Assembly (NCBI RefSeq): GCF_014897985.1
Contig: NZ_JABUZA010000015.1
Coordinates: 19,535-83,534, forward strand
Origin: Halomonas colorata
GTDB taxonomy: Bacteria > Pseudomonadota > Gammaproteobacteria > Pseudomonadales > Halomonadaceae
Reading direction: 5' to 3'
Length of the DNA: 64,000 nt
Shown here piece by piece: positions 20,122 to 30,654 of the stretch. The notes below the pieces were generated by a model, which was given only the letters and a program-made list of their open reading frames with translations, did not search any database and had not been told where the DNA came from. How positions within the stretch are numbered: position 1 is the first letter of the stretch; each line of letters starts with the position of its first letter. Made by a program: the position numbers and the translations under genes.

Positions 20122-23100
20122 TGACTTGCTCCTGCATGCAGATCCTGAAGGCGCCGCACCGTAATTTCCCTACCGTACTCAAGCGCCATGCAAACGGCAT
20201 TAGCGCCCGCCAAGGTGGTTGCATAGGGCACCTTGCGCGCGAGAGCAGTACGGCGAATGACCGAAGAGTCATTAATGGCCTGACGACCTTCGGTAGTGTT
20301 CACGATGTAGGCGATATCGTCGTTCTTCAACAGATCGACAATATGGGGACGACCTTCGTAGACTTTATTGACGTGCTCCACTTCCAGTCCAGCCGCTTCT
20401 AACGCTGCCGCTGTACCGCGTGTTGCACAAAGTGTGAAGCCTAATGTTAGCAGAGAACGGCCTACTTCGATAATCCCCTCTTTGTCCGGCTCACGCACGG
20501 ACAGGAAGGCTTTACGCGCGCCCTCAAGCGCCGGGATTGCTTCGCCCGCGCCCAGCTGCGCCTTGAAGAAGGCCTCGGCAAAGGTTTCGCCTGAACCCAT
20601 TACTTCACCGGTAGATTTCATTTCCGGTGAGAGAATCGGGTCGACCCCCTGGAACTTGTTGAAAGGGAAGACCGCTTCTTTCACGCTATAGAAGTGCGGA
20701 ATGATTTCGCGCTCAAAGCCCTGCTCGGCAAGCGTCGTGCCCGCCATGCAGCGTGCCGCAATCTGGGCAAGCGAGGTGCCGATGCACTTGGACACAAACG
20801 GCACGGTACGCGAGGCGCGCGGGTTGACTTCGATGACATAGATCTCGCCATCCTGCCAGGCAAGCTGCACGTTCATCAGGCCTTTAACACCCAGTTCAAC
20901 GGCCATCTGTTTGACCTGCTCGCGCATCTTGTCCTGCACCTCAAGAGGCAGCGAGTAAGGCGGCAGCGCACAGGCGGAGTCACCGGAGTGTACCCCCGCT
21001 TGCTCGACGTGCTGCATGATGCCGCCAATCACTACCTGCTGGCCGTCCGATACCGCATCGATATCGATCTCGATGGCAGCACTCAGGAAGTGATCGAGCA
21101 GCACCGGCGAGTCGTTGGAGACCTTGACCGCATTGGTCATGTAGTTCTCAAGCTCGGAGGCGTCATAGACGATCTCCATGGCCCGACCGCCCAGCACGTA
21201 GCTTGGGCGCACCACCAGCGGATAACCGATGGTCTCCGCCTTGGCAAAGGCTTCTTCAAAGCTGCGCGCAGTGGCGTTAGGCGGCTGCTTCAGGCCGAGC
21301 TTGTCGATCATTACCTGGAAGCGCTCGCGGTCTTCGGCGCGGTCGATGGCGTCCGGCGTGGTACCGATGATCGGCACGCCAGCAGCTTCCAGCTCACGCG
21401 CCAGCTTCAGCGGCGTCTGGCCACCAAACTGAACAATCACGCCTACCGGCTTCTCTTTATCAGCGATTTCAAGCACGTCTTCCAGGGTCACCGGCTCGAA
21501 GTAGAGGCGATCAGAGGTGTCGTAATCGGTCGATACGGTTTCCGGGTTGCAGTTGACCATAATGGTTTCATAGCCGTCATCGCGCATGGCGAACGCGGCG
21601 TGAACACAGCAGTAGTCAAACTCGATGCCCTGGCCGATACGGTTCGGCCCGCCGCCGAGCACCATGATCTTCTGACGATCCGATACGTCCGCTTCGCACT
21701 CCTCTTCATACGTGGAGTACATGTAAGCCGTATCCGAGGCAAATTCCGCGGCACAGGTATCCACGCGCTTATAAACCGGGCGAATGCCTGCCGTCTGGCG
21801 CGTTTGACGGAACTCTTTTTCGCTCACGTTCAGCAGCTTAGCCAGACGCGCATCGCCAAAGCCTTTGCGCTTAAGCTGATAAAGCTCACGGGCAGAAAAA
21901 TCGCTAAGCGAACGCTTGGCAACGGCGGTTTCCGTCAGCACCAGGTCTTCCATCTGGACCAGGAACCAAGGGTCGATATTGGTGAGGGAAAACACCTCAT
22001 CGACGCTCATGCCTGAGCGCATGGCATCGGCCACGTAGAAAATACGCTCGGCACCGGCAGCCTGAAGTTCGCCCTGGATGATCGCCATGTTGTCCGGGGT
22101 AAAGTCAGTAATAATCGGGTCGAGACCGTCATTACCGGTTTCCAGGCCGCGCAGGGCTTTCTGCAGCGATTCCTGGAAGGTACGGCCAATCGCCATCACC
22201 TCACCCACAGACTTCATCTGCGTGGTCAGGCGGTCGTTGGCCTGGGGGAATTTCTCAAAGGTAAAGCGCGGTATCTTGGTAACCACGTAGTCGATGGATG
22301 GCTCGAACGAGGCCGGCGTGCGTCCACCGGTAATATCGTTTTGCAGCTCGTCCAGCGTGTAGCCGATCGCCAGCTTGGCGGCGATTTTGGCAATCGGGAA
22401 GCCGGTCGCCTTGGAGGCCAGTGCGGATGAGCGTGATACCCGCGGGTTCATCTCGATCACGACCAGGCGGCCGGTTTTCGGGTCCATACCGAACTGCACG
22501 TTGGAGCCACCGGTTTCCACGCCAATCTCGCGCAGTACCGCGAGGCTCGCGTCGCGCATGATCTGATACTCTTTGTCCGTCAGCGTTTGTGCCGGTGCGA
22601 CGGTGATCGAGTCACCGGTGTGCACGCCCATCGGGTCAAAATTTTCGATCGCACAGACGATAATGCAGTTATCGTTCTTGTCGCGCACGACCTCCATTTC
22701 GTACTCTTTCCAGCCCAGCAGTGACTCGTCGATCAAGAGCTCGTGGTTGTTGGAAAGCTCGAAACCGCGCGTACAAATTTCTTCAAACTCTTCCTTGTTG
22801 TACGCCACGCCGCCGCCGGAGCCGCCCATGGTGTAAGAAGGCCGGATGATGGTCGGGAAGCCAAGCTCTGCCTGAATTTCCCAGGCTTCATCCATGGTAT
22901 GCGCGACTTTTGCCTTGGGGCATTCCAGGCCAATACGCTTCATGGCCTGGTCGAACAGATCGCGATCTTCCGCCATGTTGATCGCGTCGGCGTTAGCGCC
23001 AATCATCTCAACGCCGTACTTTTCCAGCACGCCATGCTTTTCCAGATCCAGCGCACAATTCAGCGCGGTCTGGCCGCCCATCGTCGGCAGGATGGCATCC

Positions 23101-23348
23101 GGGCGCTCGACTTCGATGATTTTCTCGACAGCCTGCCAGGTAATCGGCTCGATGTAGGTAGCATCGGCCATAGCCGGGTCGGTCATGATGGTGGCCGGGT
23201 TGGAGTTAACCAAAATAACCCGGTAACCCTCCTCGCGCAGCGCTTTACACGCCTGGGCGCCGGAGTAGTCGAATTCGCAGGCCTGGCCGATAACGATCGG
23301 GCCAGCGCCAATAATCAAAATACTGTTTAAGTCGGTACGCTTAGGCAT
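20118..23348 (-). CDS. carB: Carbamoyl-phosphate synthase large chain
   Basis: CarB makes carbamoyl phosphate for arginine and pyrimidine synthesis, using ammonia channelled from CarA. The 1076-aa protein is a tandem duplication: two ATP-grasp halves (about residues 1-400 and 550-935), an oligomerisation domain between them, and a C-terminal MGS-like allosteric domain (about 936-1076). Typical motifs include [18 protein letters not shown] in the first half, [20 protein letters not shown] in the second, and [18 protein letters not shown]. It follows carA after about 70 bp holding a large hairpin. Confidence 0.98.
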   Translation of the reverse strand: MPKRTDLNSILIIGAGPIVIGQACEFDYSGAQACKALREEGYRVILVNSNPATIMTDPAMADATYIEPITWQAVEKIIEVERPDAILPTMGGQTALNCALDLEKHGVLEKYGVEMIGANADAINMAEDRDLFDQAMKRIGLECPKAKVAHTMDEAWEIQAELGFPTIIRPSYTMGGSGGGVAYNKEEFEEICTRGFELSNNHELLIDESLLGWKEYEMEVVRDKNDNCIIVCAIENFDPMGVHTGDSITVAPAQTLTDKEYQIMRDASLAVLREIGVETGGSNVQFGMDPKTGRLVVIEMNPRVSRSSALASKATGFPIAKIAAKLAIGYTLDELQNDITGGRTPASFEPSIDYVVTKIPRFTFEKFPQANDRLTTQMKSVGEVMAIGRTFQESLQKALRGLETGNDGLDPIITDFTPDNMAIIQGELQAAGAERIFYVADAMRSGMSVDEVFSLTNIDPWFLVQMEDLVLTETAVAKRSLSDFSARELYQLKRKGFGDARLAKLLNVSEKEFRQTRQTAGIRPVYKRVDTCAAEFASDTAYMYSTYEEECEADVSDRQKIMVLGGGPNRIGQGIEFDYCCVHAAFAMRDDGYETIMVNCNPETVSTDYDTSDRLYFEPVTLEDVLEIADKEKPVGVIVQFGGQTPLKLARELEAAGVPIIGTTPDAIDRAEDRERFQVMIDKLGLKQPPNATARSFEEAFAKAETIGYPLVVRPSYVLGGRAMEIVYDASELENYMTNAVKVSNDSPVLLDHFLSAAIEIDIDAVSDGQQVVIGGIMQHVEQAGVHSGDSACALPPYSLPLEVQDKMREQVKQMAVELGVKGLMNVQLAWQDGEIYVIEVNPRASRTVPFVSKCIGTSLAQIAARCMAGTTLAEQGFEREIIPHFYSVKEAVFPFNKFQGVDPILSPEMKSTGEVMGSGETFAEAFFKAQLGAGEAIPALEGARKAFLSVREPDKEGIIEVGRSLLTLGFTLCATRGTAAALEAAGLEVEHVNKVYEGRPHIVDLLKNDDIAYIVNTTEGRQAINDSSVIRRTALARKVPYATTLAGANAVCMALEYGREITVRRLQDLHAGASQ

Positions 23349-23399
23349 AACGGTTCCCGCAAAAAATGGTGACGATGAGCGACAAAAGCGGCATACAGT

Positions 23400-23440
23400 G
23401 ATGATGCAGGAGCGCGGGTTAGCGGCGCGCCTGCATCATC
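23400..23440. repeat. 11-bp inverted repeat spanning the carA stop codon
   Basis: GATGATGCAGG (23400-23410) is the perfect complement of CCTGCATCATC (23430-23440), with a GC-rich 19-nt interior that can itself pair. On the carA-carB mRNA this forms a strong intercistronic hairpin overlapping the end of carA. There is no T tract, so it is more likely an mRNA stability or coupling element than a terminator. Confidence 0.7.
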
Positions 23441-24579
23441 GCGACGAAGCGATCAAACAGCGGTGCCACATCGCGCGGGCCGGGGCTTGCCTCAGGGTGG
23501 CCCTGGAAGCTGAACGCAGGCCGGTCGGTCCGCTCAATGCCCTGCAGCGTGCCGTCAAACAGCGAGCGATGCGTAGCACGCAGGTTAGCGGGCAAACTCG
23601 CTTCGTCAGCGGCAAAGCCGTGGTTCTGGCTGGTGATCATCACCGTGCCAGCATCCAGATCCTGCACCGGGTGGTTGGCGCCGTGGTGGCCATGGCTCAT
23701 CTTGACGGTTTTGGCGCCCGAGGCAAGCGCCAGCAGCTGGTGACCCAGGCAGATACCAAACACCGGGGTATCGGTTTCAAGCACGTCCTGAATGGCCTTA
23801 ATGGCGTAGTCGCAGGGCTCGGGGTCGCCTGGGCCGTTGGCCAGGAATACGCCGTCCGGGTTCATTGCCAGCACGTCAGCCGCGGGCGTTTGTGCAGGCA
23901 CCACCGTCAGGCGGCAGCCGCGGGCGGCCAGCATGCGCAGAATATTAAACTTAACGCCGTAGTCGTAAGCCACCACGTGGTAAGGGCGCTCGCCTTTCGT
24001 GGTGTCAGCGTAGCCTTCGCCCAGCGTCCACTCCCCTTCTGTCCACTCGTAAGCTTCTTTACAGGAAACCTCTTTGGCCAAATCCATACCCTTAAGGCCC
24101 GGGAAGTCCTTGGCCGCCGCCAGCGCGCGCTCAACGGCGTCATCGCCTTCGGCATCGGCACCGGCTAGGATCGCGCCATTCTGCGCGCCTTTATCGCGCA
24201 AAATACGCGTCAGGCGGCGGGTATCGATATCCGCGATGCCAAGCACGTTCTGGCTTTCCAGGTAATCCGACAGGGTTTGTTCAGAGCGGAAACTGCTAGC
24301 CATCAGAGGAAGATCACGGATGATCAGTCCAGCGGCCGCAATCGATGCCGATTCGACATCTTCGGCATTAACGCCGGTATTGCCGATATGCGGGTACGTT
24401 AGCGTGACGATCTGGCGGGTATAAGAAAGATCAGTGAGGATCTCTTGATAGCCGGTCATGGCCGTATTGAACACCACCTCACCGCTTGTTAATCCATCCG
24501 CGCCGATGGCGATTCCATGAAACACGCTACCGTCTTCCAGGGCCAATATCGCGGGCTTGCTTAATGCGGGGTTATTCAA
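23419..24579 (-). CDS. carA: Carbamoyl-phosphate synthase small chain
   Basis: CarA hydrolyses glutamine and passes ammonia to CarB. The 386-aa protein has the N-terminal CPSase_sm domain ([25 protein letters not shown]) and a C-terminal class I glutamine amidotransferase domain with Cys277 in FGICLGHQ and the His361/Glu363 pair in GHPEASPGP. The start is TTG at 24579, with GGAGG 8 nt upstream. Leader hairpins upstream may take part in pyrimidine or arginine control, which is inference. Confidence 0.97.
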   Translation of the reverse strand: MNNPALSKPAILALEDGSVFHGIAIGADGLTSGEVVFNTAMTGYQEILTDLSYTRQIVTLTYPHIGNTGVNAEDVESASIAAAGLIIRDLPLMASSFRSEQTLSDYLESQNVLGIADIDTRRLTRILRDKGAQNGAILAGADAEGDDAVERALAAAKDFPGLKGMDLAKEVSCKEAYEWTEGEWTLGEGYADTTKGERPYHVVAYDYGVKFNILRMLAARGCRLTVVPAQTPAADVLAMNPDGVFLANGPGDPEPCDYAIKAIQDVLETDTPVFGICLGHQLLALASGAKTVKMSHGHHGANHPVQDLDAGTVMITSQNHGFAADEASLPANLRATHRSLFDGTLQGIERTDRPAFSFQGHPEASPGPRDVAPLFDRFVAMMQARR

Positions 24580-24607
24580 GTCAAGATCCTCCCATGCTGG
24601 TGGGAGC

Positions 24608-24681
24608 CTGTGGGCGCAGGCTCAGCAATTACTTCGTTATCCACGACCCGTACGCTTGAGCGTGATTAAAACTCGGGTCGT
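24608..24681 (-). promoter_or_regulatory. Structured carA leader with two hairpins
   Basis: Just upstream of the carA ribosome binding site, GAGCCTG pairs with CAGGCTC around a 6-nt loop (24608-24627). Further upstream, ACGACCCG (about 24647) pairs with CGGGTCGT (about 24680) and encloses a smaller ACGCT/AGCGT hairpin. A regulatory function is a guess. Confidence 0.4.
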
Positions 24682-24727
24682 AAAAAAGCGGGACGAAGCC
24701 GATAAAAAAATCGGTTTCATCCCGCTT
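24682..24727 (-). terminator. Terminator downstream of dapB
   Basis: A 17-bp near-perfect stem begins AAGCGGGA on one arm and ends TCCCGCTT on the other, with an A/T loop, followed by T6 on the minus strand. It separates dapB from carAB. Confidence 0.9.
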
Positions 24728-24950
24728 GTTGTTCTATACCCTTCAGAGCCGCTCATTTAACGCAAATAGCCGAGCGGTCGGGGCAGGCTGTGGGCTGGCC
24801 AACGCAACAAGCGCGCCGTCTGAGTTTTCTAAGCCACCCGGCCAAAATTTTTGAAATGTTACAGGATTTGGGGCCCGCCGACTACCCCTGGATTAGCTAT
24901 TAATCACCATTAAAGCGTAAAAATGCTTGGAGCAGCCCGGGCATTCCGCC
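24728..24950. other. dapB-terminator spacer with no recognisable gene
   Basis: These 223 bp, part of the 371-bp gap between dapB and carA, hold no credible coding frame. A weak AATGC/GCATT hairpin followed by TTTTT on the minus strand near 24915-24945 could be a second weak terminator. Confidence 0.5.
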
Positions 24951-25862
<912 letters not shown>

Positions 25863-25879
25863 CTAACGCAAGCCGCAGG

Positions 25880-26164
25880 CTAGTTTTGCCACACGACAAC
25901 CAGCTCTTCATCCTTCGCCATCCGTACAAGATGGCTTTCCACCACGCCTTCTAACTGATCGAGATGCTCTTCTTCCAGCGTTTCGATCGACACCGTCAGC
26001 TTGTCAGCTTCGGCGTGCAGCAGGCAGGTGCCCTTGTCAGGGAATACAATCTTGCCATCCTGCTGGCTGTGTTCAACCTCCAGCTTATGTGCCCAGTGCT
26101 TGCACAGCCGGTTGATAATACGCTCACCGGACGTAGTCTCAATTTCAGCACGCGATAACGGCAT
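25880..26164 (-). CDS. DUF2218 domain protein
   Basis: This 94-aa protein matches the DUF2218 family: starting with Ser/Arg-rich AEIETTSGERIINRLCKHWAHKLEVEHSQQ, then a GTCLLHAEADKL segment and a C-terminal EGVVESHLVRMA helix. The family's biochemical role is unknown, though members are often next to iron-siderophore transport genes. Here it is divergent from such a transporter with a candidate Fur box between them, which supports an iron link. The conserved Cys21 and His residues (CKHWAH) could bind metal; that is speculation. GGAGAA precedes the ATG. Confidence 0.85.
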   Translation of the reverse strand: MPLSRAEIETTSGERIINRLCKHWAHKLEVEHSQQDGKIVFPDKGTCLLHAEADKLTVSIETLEEEHLDQLEGVVESHLVRMAKDEELVVVWQN

Positions 26165-26337
26165 AACGAATTCTCCATTGGATAAGAAATAACAGGGCTA
26201 GCATAGGAGGAACGTTATTAGCTGCCCAATACTTAATGAAACGATAGCGCAACAAGGCGTTCATCACCTTCAAACACGATGATCAAGCAGTCGGCATCTC
26301 GACAGTTAAACTGGATTCCATGATAATGCCCAAACAT

Positions 26338-26356
26338 GCGAATGCGAATTATATTC
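26338..26356. promoter_or_regulatory. Candidate Fur box between DUF2218 and the siderophore ABC genes
   Basis: GCGAATGCGAATTATATTC matches the classical 19-bp Fur consensus (GATAATGATAATCATTATC) at 12 of 19 positions, including all three AAT/ATT-type cores on the left side. It lies 84 bp before the transporter start and 174 bp before the DUF2218 start. A fur gene is in the same window. Confidence 0.5.
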
Positions 26357-26439
26357 AAAAATTTTTATACCGCGTCGATGTGGTTAGCGCTGCCATCAGT
26401 TTGCGCGTGAGATACCCCAGCGGCCCCGTCTATCCATAA

Positions 26440-27582
26440 GTGATGAATACGCCCATGACCTTCCCTTTTTTAAAAACGCTGATTGGCACGGCAGCCGTTA
26501 TAAGCTGCACGAATGCCGCGGCTGACAGCATCACAGTGACCGACATTACCGGTCGCCAGGTCACGCTTGATGGCCCCGCCGAGCGGGTTATTTTGGGTGA
26601 AGGGCGGCAAATTTATTTGCTTGGCCTGCTGGAGCCGGAAGCGCCTTTTTCGCACATCGTCGGTTGGCGTGAAGATTTTTCCCAGGCAGACCCCGATAAC
26701 TACGCGCGCTATGCCGAACGTTTTCCCGAGATCGAAGAACTGCCCACGTTTGGCGGCTTTAAAGACGGTACCTTCGATGTCGAACAGGCCGCGTCGCTTA
26801 CCCCTGACATCGTCTTTATGAACCTTGAAGCCAAGGTGGCCACCGAAGATGCCGCTTACGATGACAAGCTTGGCCAATTGGGCATTCCGATTGTGTATGT
26901 CGATTTTCGCGAAGACCCGATCGAACACACCATTCCTTCCATGCGCCTGATGGGCCAGATCATGGGTGATGAAGCAGCGGCGGAAGAGTTTATCGACTTC
27001 GCCGAGGCTCAGTTGGCCCGCGTTACCGATGTGATTGAAGAGGCCAACCCTGAGCGGCCCAGCGTGTTTATCGACCGCGCCGGCGGCTATTCCGATGAGT
27101 GCTGTATGAGCTTTGGGCCCGGCAACTTTGGCGAGTATGTAACGCTGGCGGGTGGTACCAACATTGCCGATGGGATTATTCCCGGCAGCTTTGGCACGCT
27201 AAACCCCGAGCAGATTATTGCCGCCAACCCTGAACACGTGGTGGTAACCGGCGGCAACTGGGACGCCTACGTACCCGGCGGTGACTGGGTGGGCATGGGG
27301 CCTGGCGCCGATATGCAGGCCGCCCATGACAAGCTTGAAGCGTTAACCGGGCGCACCGCGATGACGGGCATTCAGGCGGTAGAGTCGGGTAATTTCCATG
27401 CGATTTGGCACCAGTTCTACAACAGCCCCTACTATTTTGTGGCCATCCAGCAGTTAGCCAAGTGGTTACACCCTGAGCTATTTGAGGACCTGGACCCCGA
27501 AGCCACCATGGAAGAACTCCACGAGCGCTTCCTGCCTATCGACTACGAGCCTGGCTACTGGGTATCACTCAATGATGACTGA
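26440..27582 (+). CDS. Iron-siderophore ABC transporter, periplasmic binding protein
   Basis: This 380-aa protein is a class III (PF01497, FecB/FhuD-like) substrate-binding protein. An N-terminal signal peptide (LIGTAAVISCTNAAADS) precedes the domain beginning VTDITGRQVTLDGPAERVILGEG. Typical helix-linked lobes and the phrase TLNPEQIIAANPEHVVVTGG are visible. The start is GTG at 26440 or the ATGs at 26443 or 26455; no strong Shine-Dalgarno separates them. The stop overlaps the permease start by 11 bp. A ferric siderophore or heme-like ligand is likely; the exact ligand is unknown. Confidence 0.9.
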   Translation: MMNTPMTFPFLKTLIGTAAVISCTNAAADSITVTDITGRQVTLDGPAERVILGEGRQIYLLGLLEPEAPFSHIVGWREDFSQADPDNYARYAERFPEIEELPTFGGFKDGTFDVEQAASLTPDIVFMNLEAKVATEDAAYDDKLGQLGIPIVYVDFREDPIEHTIPSMRLMGQIMGDEAAAEEFIDFAEAQLARVTDVIEEANPERPSVFIDRAGGYSDECCMSFGPGNFGEYVTLAGGTNIADGIIPGSFGTLNPEQIIAANPEHVVVTGGNWDAYVPGGDWVGMGPGADMQAAHDKLEALTGRTAMTGIQAVESGNFHAIWHQFYNSPYYFVAIQQLAKWLHPELFEDLDPEATMEELHERFLPIDYEPGYWVSLNDD

Positions 27583-28642
27583 AACAACGACGGCAGCGCC
27601 TGTCTCTCAAGCGCGCGCCTTTTATCGTAGCCAGGTATTTCGTCGCCAGATGATTTTGGCAGCCCTGGTCGTCGCGCTGTTTTTCAGCCTATGCGTCGAC
27701 CTGGCGCTGGGCCCTGCGCGTTACAGCTTAGGCGAAGTCATCGCCGCCCTGCTCACCCCTCAAAACGTCAGCCAACAGGCGCGAGTGATTCTCTGGGAAA
27801 TCCGCATGCCGGTGGCGTTGATGGCATTGGTGGTCGGGGCGAGCCTTTCCGTTGCTGGGGCACAGATGCAGACGATTCTAAGCAATCCACTGGCGAGCCC
27901 GTTTACCCTGGGTATTTCCGCTGGCGCAAGCTTCGGCGCGGCGTTAGGGCTTGCCTTTGGCGTGGCTATCGTGCCCGCCGCCATCGAGTTCGTGGTGCCC
28001 CTCAACGCGTTCATCATGGCCATGTTCACGGCGTTTCTTATCCACGCTCTGAGCCTAAAGCGCGGCGTTACGGTAGAAACCATCGTACTGCTCGGCATCG
28101 CTATGGTGTTTATCTTCAACTCGCTGATGGCGCTGATTCAGTTTTTCGCAAGCCAGGAGGCCGTTTCGGCGGTGGTGTTCTGGACCATGGGCAGTCTGAC
28201 CAAGGCCACCTGGCCCAAGTTCTGGATCGCACTCGGCATTCTCGCTGCGGTAATGCCGCTACTTGCCCGCCACGGCTGGGCACTGACCGCCATGCGCCTG
28301 GGCGATGCCAAAGCCGAAAGCATGGGCGTTAAGCCACGCGCGCTGCGCCTAGAAGTACTGGTGCTTGTATCACTGCTTGCCGCGGTTGCAGTGGCCTTTG
28401 TGGGCACTATCGGTTTTATCGGCCTGGTGGGGCCGCATATTGCACGTATTTTGCTGGGTGAAGATCAGCGTTTCTTCCTACCCGGCTCGGCGCTTTGCGG
28501 CGCGCTGATTCTCTCGGTTGGCTCGGTGATTTCCAAAATCATCATTCCGGGCACAATTATTCCCATCGGCATCATTACCTCGCTGGTGGGCATTCCCTTC
28601 TTCCTGTTTCTGGTGCTCAACCACAAGAAGGCTTCATGGTAA
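27572..28642 (+). CDS. Iron-siderophore ABC transporter permease (FecCD family)
   Basis: This 356-aa polytopic permease has about ten transmembrane helices. The family hallmarks are GAQMQTILSNPLASPFTLGISAGASFGAALG near the first third and the ATPase-coupling region GFIGLVGPHIARILLGEDQRFFLP near the end. Start at ATG 27572 (or the adjacent 27575) overlaps the binding protein by 8-11 bp. The upstream open frame is a shadow. One permease gene implies a homodimer of the BtuC type. Confidence 0.92.
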   Translation: MMTETTTAAPVSQARAFYRSQVFRRQMILAALVVALFFSLCVDLALGPARYSLGEVIAALLTPQNVSQQARVILWEIRMPVALMALVVGASLSVAGAQMQTILSNPLASPFTLGISAGASFGAALGLAFGVAIVPAAIEFVVPLNAFIMAMFTAFLIHALSLKRGVTVETIVLLGIAMVFIFNSLMALIQFFASQEAVSAVVFWTMGSLTKATWPKFWIALGILAAVMPLLARHGWALTAMRLGDAKAESMGVKPRALRLEVLVLVSLLAAVAVAFVGTIGFIGLVGPHIARILLGEDQRFFLPGSALCGALILSVGSVISKIIIPGTIIPIGIITSLVGIPFFLFLVLNHKKASW

Positions 28643-29385
28643 CCCTACAGTTAACCCGTGTGTCGGCCCGCTACGGACGCCGCGCTATTCTGGAAGACAT
28701 CACCACGCCCAGCTTTCAGGGCGGGCAGGTGGTAGCGCTTCTCGGCCCCAATGCGGCAGGCAAGTCAACGCTTTTCCGGCGTATCCTGGGCCTGATCAAA
28801 GGTGACGGTAATGTGGCCATCAACGGCACCAGCGCCGAGCGTCCGGTGGCCTATATGCCTCAGGACACCGGCGCCAAAGCGGTACTCACGGTGTATGAAT
28901 CGGTGCTGCTTGCGCGCATGCAGGGGCGCAGCCTGAAAGTACAGCCAGAGGATCTGGCACAGGTTGACCGTGCGCTTGAAGAGCTTAATATCACCTCGCT
29001 TGGTGAGCGTGACATTGGCGACTTGAGCGGCGGGCAGCGCCAGCTGGTGAGCGCCGCCCAGGCGTTGGTACAAGAGCCCGAAATTCTGATGCTCGATGAA
29101 CCCACGTCCGCGCTCGACTTGAACCGCCAGATCAATCTGCTGACGGTTTTACGCCGCCTGGCGGATGAACGCCAGATGCTGATTCTGGTAGCACTGCACG
29201 ACTTAGGCCATGCGCTACGCTTTACCGATGCTTCCATGGTACTGGAAAACGGCCGCCTGATTGCCTGCGGCCCCACCGCAGAAGTGATTACTCCTGAGCT
29301 TCTGCGCCAGGTGTATAAAGTGGCGGCACGCATCGAGCCATGCTCGAAGGGCCGCCCTCAGCTTATCGTCGAAGAAGCGGTTTAA
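28636..29385 (+). CDS. Iron-siderophore ABC transporter ATP-binding protein
   Basis: This 249-aa ATPase powers the preceding permease. Walker A is GPNAAGKST (residues 37-45), the signature motif is LSGGQRQLV, Walker B is LMLDEPTSALD, and the H-loop lies in LVALHDLGHAL. The ATG at 28636 overlaps the permease stop by 7 bp and has GAAGG upstream. It completes a compact three-gene operon with FecE/FepC-type organisation. Confidence 0.93.
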   Translation: MVTLQLTRVSARYGRRAILEDITTPSFQGGQVVALLGPNAAGKSTLFRRILGLIKGDGNVAINGTSAERPVAYMPQDTGAKAVLTVYESVLLARMQGRSLKVQPEDLAQVDRALEELNITSLGERDIGDLSGGQRQLVSAAQALVQEPEILMLDEPTSALDLNRQINLLTVLRRLADERQMLILVALHDLGHALRFTDASMVLENGRLIACGPTAEVITPELLRQVYKVAARIEPCSKGRPQLIVEEAV

Positions 29386-29418
29386 CGCTTCATCCCTGCA
29401 AGGCGCTTGCGGCTAGCG

Positions 29419-30654
29419 TCATTCGCCCGCCAGCGCTTCTCGCATATCCGCCACATCTCCTGGGGAAACGGCCGCCGCGGCGTTTCCCCAGCTGTTGCGC
29501 ACAAACGTCAGCACGCTGGCGATTTCCTCATCATTCAGATTCCAGGCAAACGACGGCATGGCAGGCGCCGTGGGCTTGGCATCGGTAGCAACCGGGCGGC
29601 TGCCGGCCAATACAACCCGTATCAATGAACTCGTGTTATCACCATTGACCACCGGATTGCTCGCCAACTGCGGGAAGATGCCGTACTCGCCGCCACCATC
29701 AGACGTATGACAGCCCGAGCAGCGATCAAAGTAGATATGGCTACCTGCCCGGACCTGGGCGTTATCTTCGGATAGCGGCTCGGGTGGCTCGCGATCCCAG
29801 TCGTCTGACTCAAGGCCTGCTCCACTCAACAGATAGCGCGCCACTGCATACAGGTCGTCGTCGGTCCAGTGTTGGGATGAATGGTGCACCTCGTCGGCCA
29901 TCGGCCCCGAGGCGAAGTCAAAACGATTACCACCGGTTTGCAGATATTCAACCAGCTCATCTTCGCTCCAACCACCAATCCCGACATGCGCATTCGGGGT
30001 GATGTTGGGAGCGTACCAGCCTTCAATGGTGGCGCCGGCAAACTTGTCACCGCCTTCGCCGCCCATGAAATTACGCGGAGTGTGGCAGGTTCCGCAATGC
30101 CCCAGGCTCTCAACTAGATAGGCGCCGCGATTGATCTCGTCCGACTGCTCAGGGTCGGGCTCAAAGGTCTTCTCATCGAAGTTAAGCCAGTTCCAGCCCA
30201 TCATCACCTGCCGAATACTGAACGGGAAAGGCAGTTGGTTGGCCTCCACATCATTCTCGACAGGCGTGACCGTCTGCAGATAAGACCATAAGTCATGAAT
30301 ATCCTTCTCGGGCATTAGCGTATAAGACGGATACGGCATGGCCGGGTAAAGATGGTAGCCGCCCTTGCCGATACCCTCGGTCATGGCCGCCTTGAAGTCT
30401 TCATAGCGCCAGTGACCAAGCCCCGTATCAGGGTCGGGCGTGATATTAGGCGCCAAAAGCGTGCCGAAAGGGGTTTCAAGCGCAACGCCACCGGAAAATG
30501 GCTGGCTGTCATCGGCGGTATGGCAGGCCGCACAGTCACCTAGCACGCTGATATAGCGCCCGCGCTCAATATCCTGATACTCCGTGCTGGCGGCCCATAC
30601 CGAAAGTGGCAAAAGCGCCACGCCTGCAAGCGATAATCCCATAAGCGTTTTCAT
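29419..30654 (-). CDS. Triheme cytochrome c subunit of a membrane flavin dehydrogenase
   Basis: This 411-aa secreted cytochrome has a signal peptide (LMGLSLAGVALLPLSVWAAS) and three CxxCH heme sites, CAACH at about 41-45, CGTCH at about 187-191 and CSGCH at about 312-316. It matches the cytochrome subunit of gluconate 2-dehydrogenase, alcohol and sorbitol dehydrogenases, which pass electrons from the flavin subunit to ubiquinone. No C-terminal membrane anchor is evident, unlike the paralog at 44701. Its ATG overlaps the GMC subunit stop by 4 bp. It converges on the siderophore transporter. Confidence 0.92.
   Translation of the reverse strand: MKTLMGLSLAGVALLPLSVWAASTEYQDIERGRYISVLGDCAACHTADDSQPFSGGVALETPFGTLLAPNITPDPDTGLGHWRYEDFKAAMTEGIGKGGYHLYPAMPYPSYTLMPEKDIHDLWSYLQTVTPVENDVEANQLPFPFSIRQVMMGWNWLNFDEKTFEPDPEQSDEINRGAYLVESLGHCGTCHTPRNFMGGEGGDKFAGATIEGWYAPNITPNAHVGIGGWSEDELVEYLQTGGNRFDFASGPMADEVHHSSQHWTDDDLYAVARYLLSGAGLESDDWDREPPEPLSEDNAQVRAGSHIYFDRCSGCHTSDGGGEYGIFPQLASNPVVNGDNTSSLIRVVLAGSRPVATDAKPTAPAMPSFAWNLNDEEIASVLTFVRNSWGNAAAAVSPGDVADMREALAGE

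Noticed and set aside
20694..22016. 440-codon plus-strand open frame antisense to carB
   Set aside because: It lies fully inside a highly conserved carB, has no homology I recognise and shows the amino-acid bias of a complementary frame.
27691..28332. 213-codon plus-strand open frame inside the ABC permease gene
   Set aside because: It is a shifted frame of the permease, with Arg-rich low-complexity sequence and no homology.
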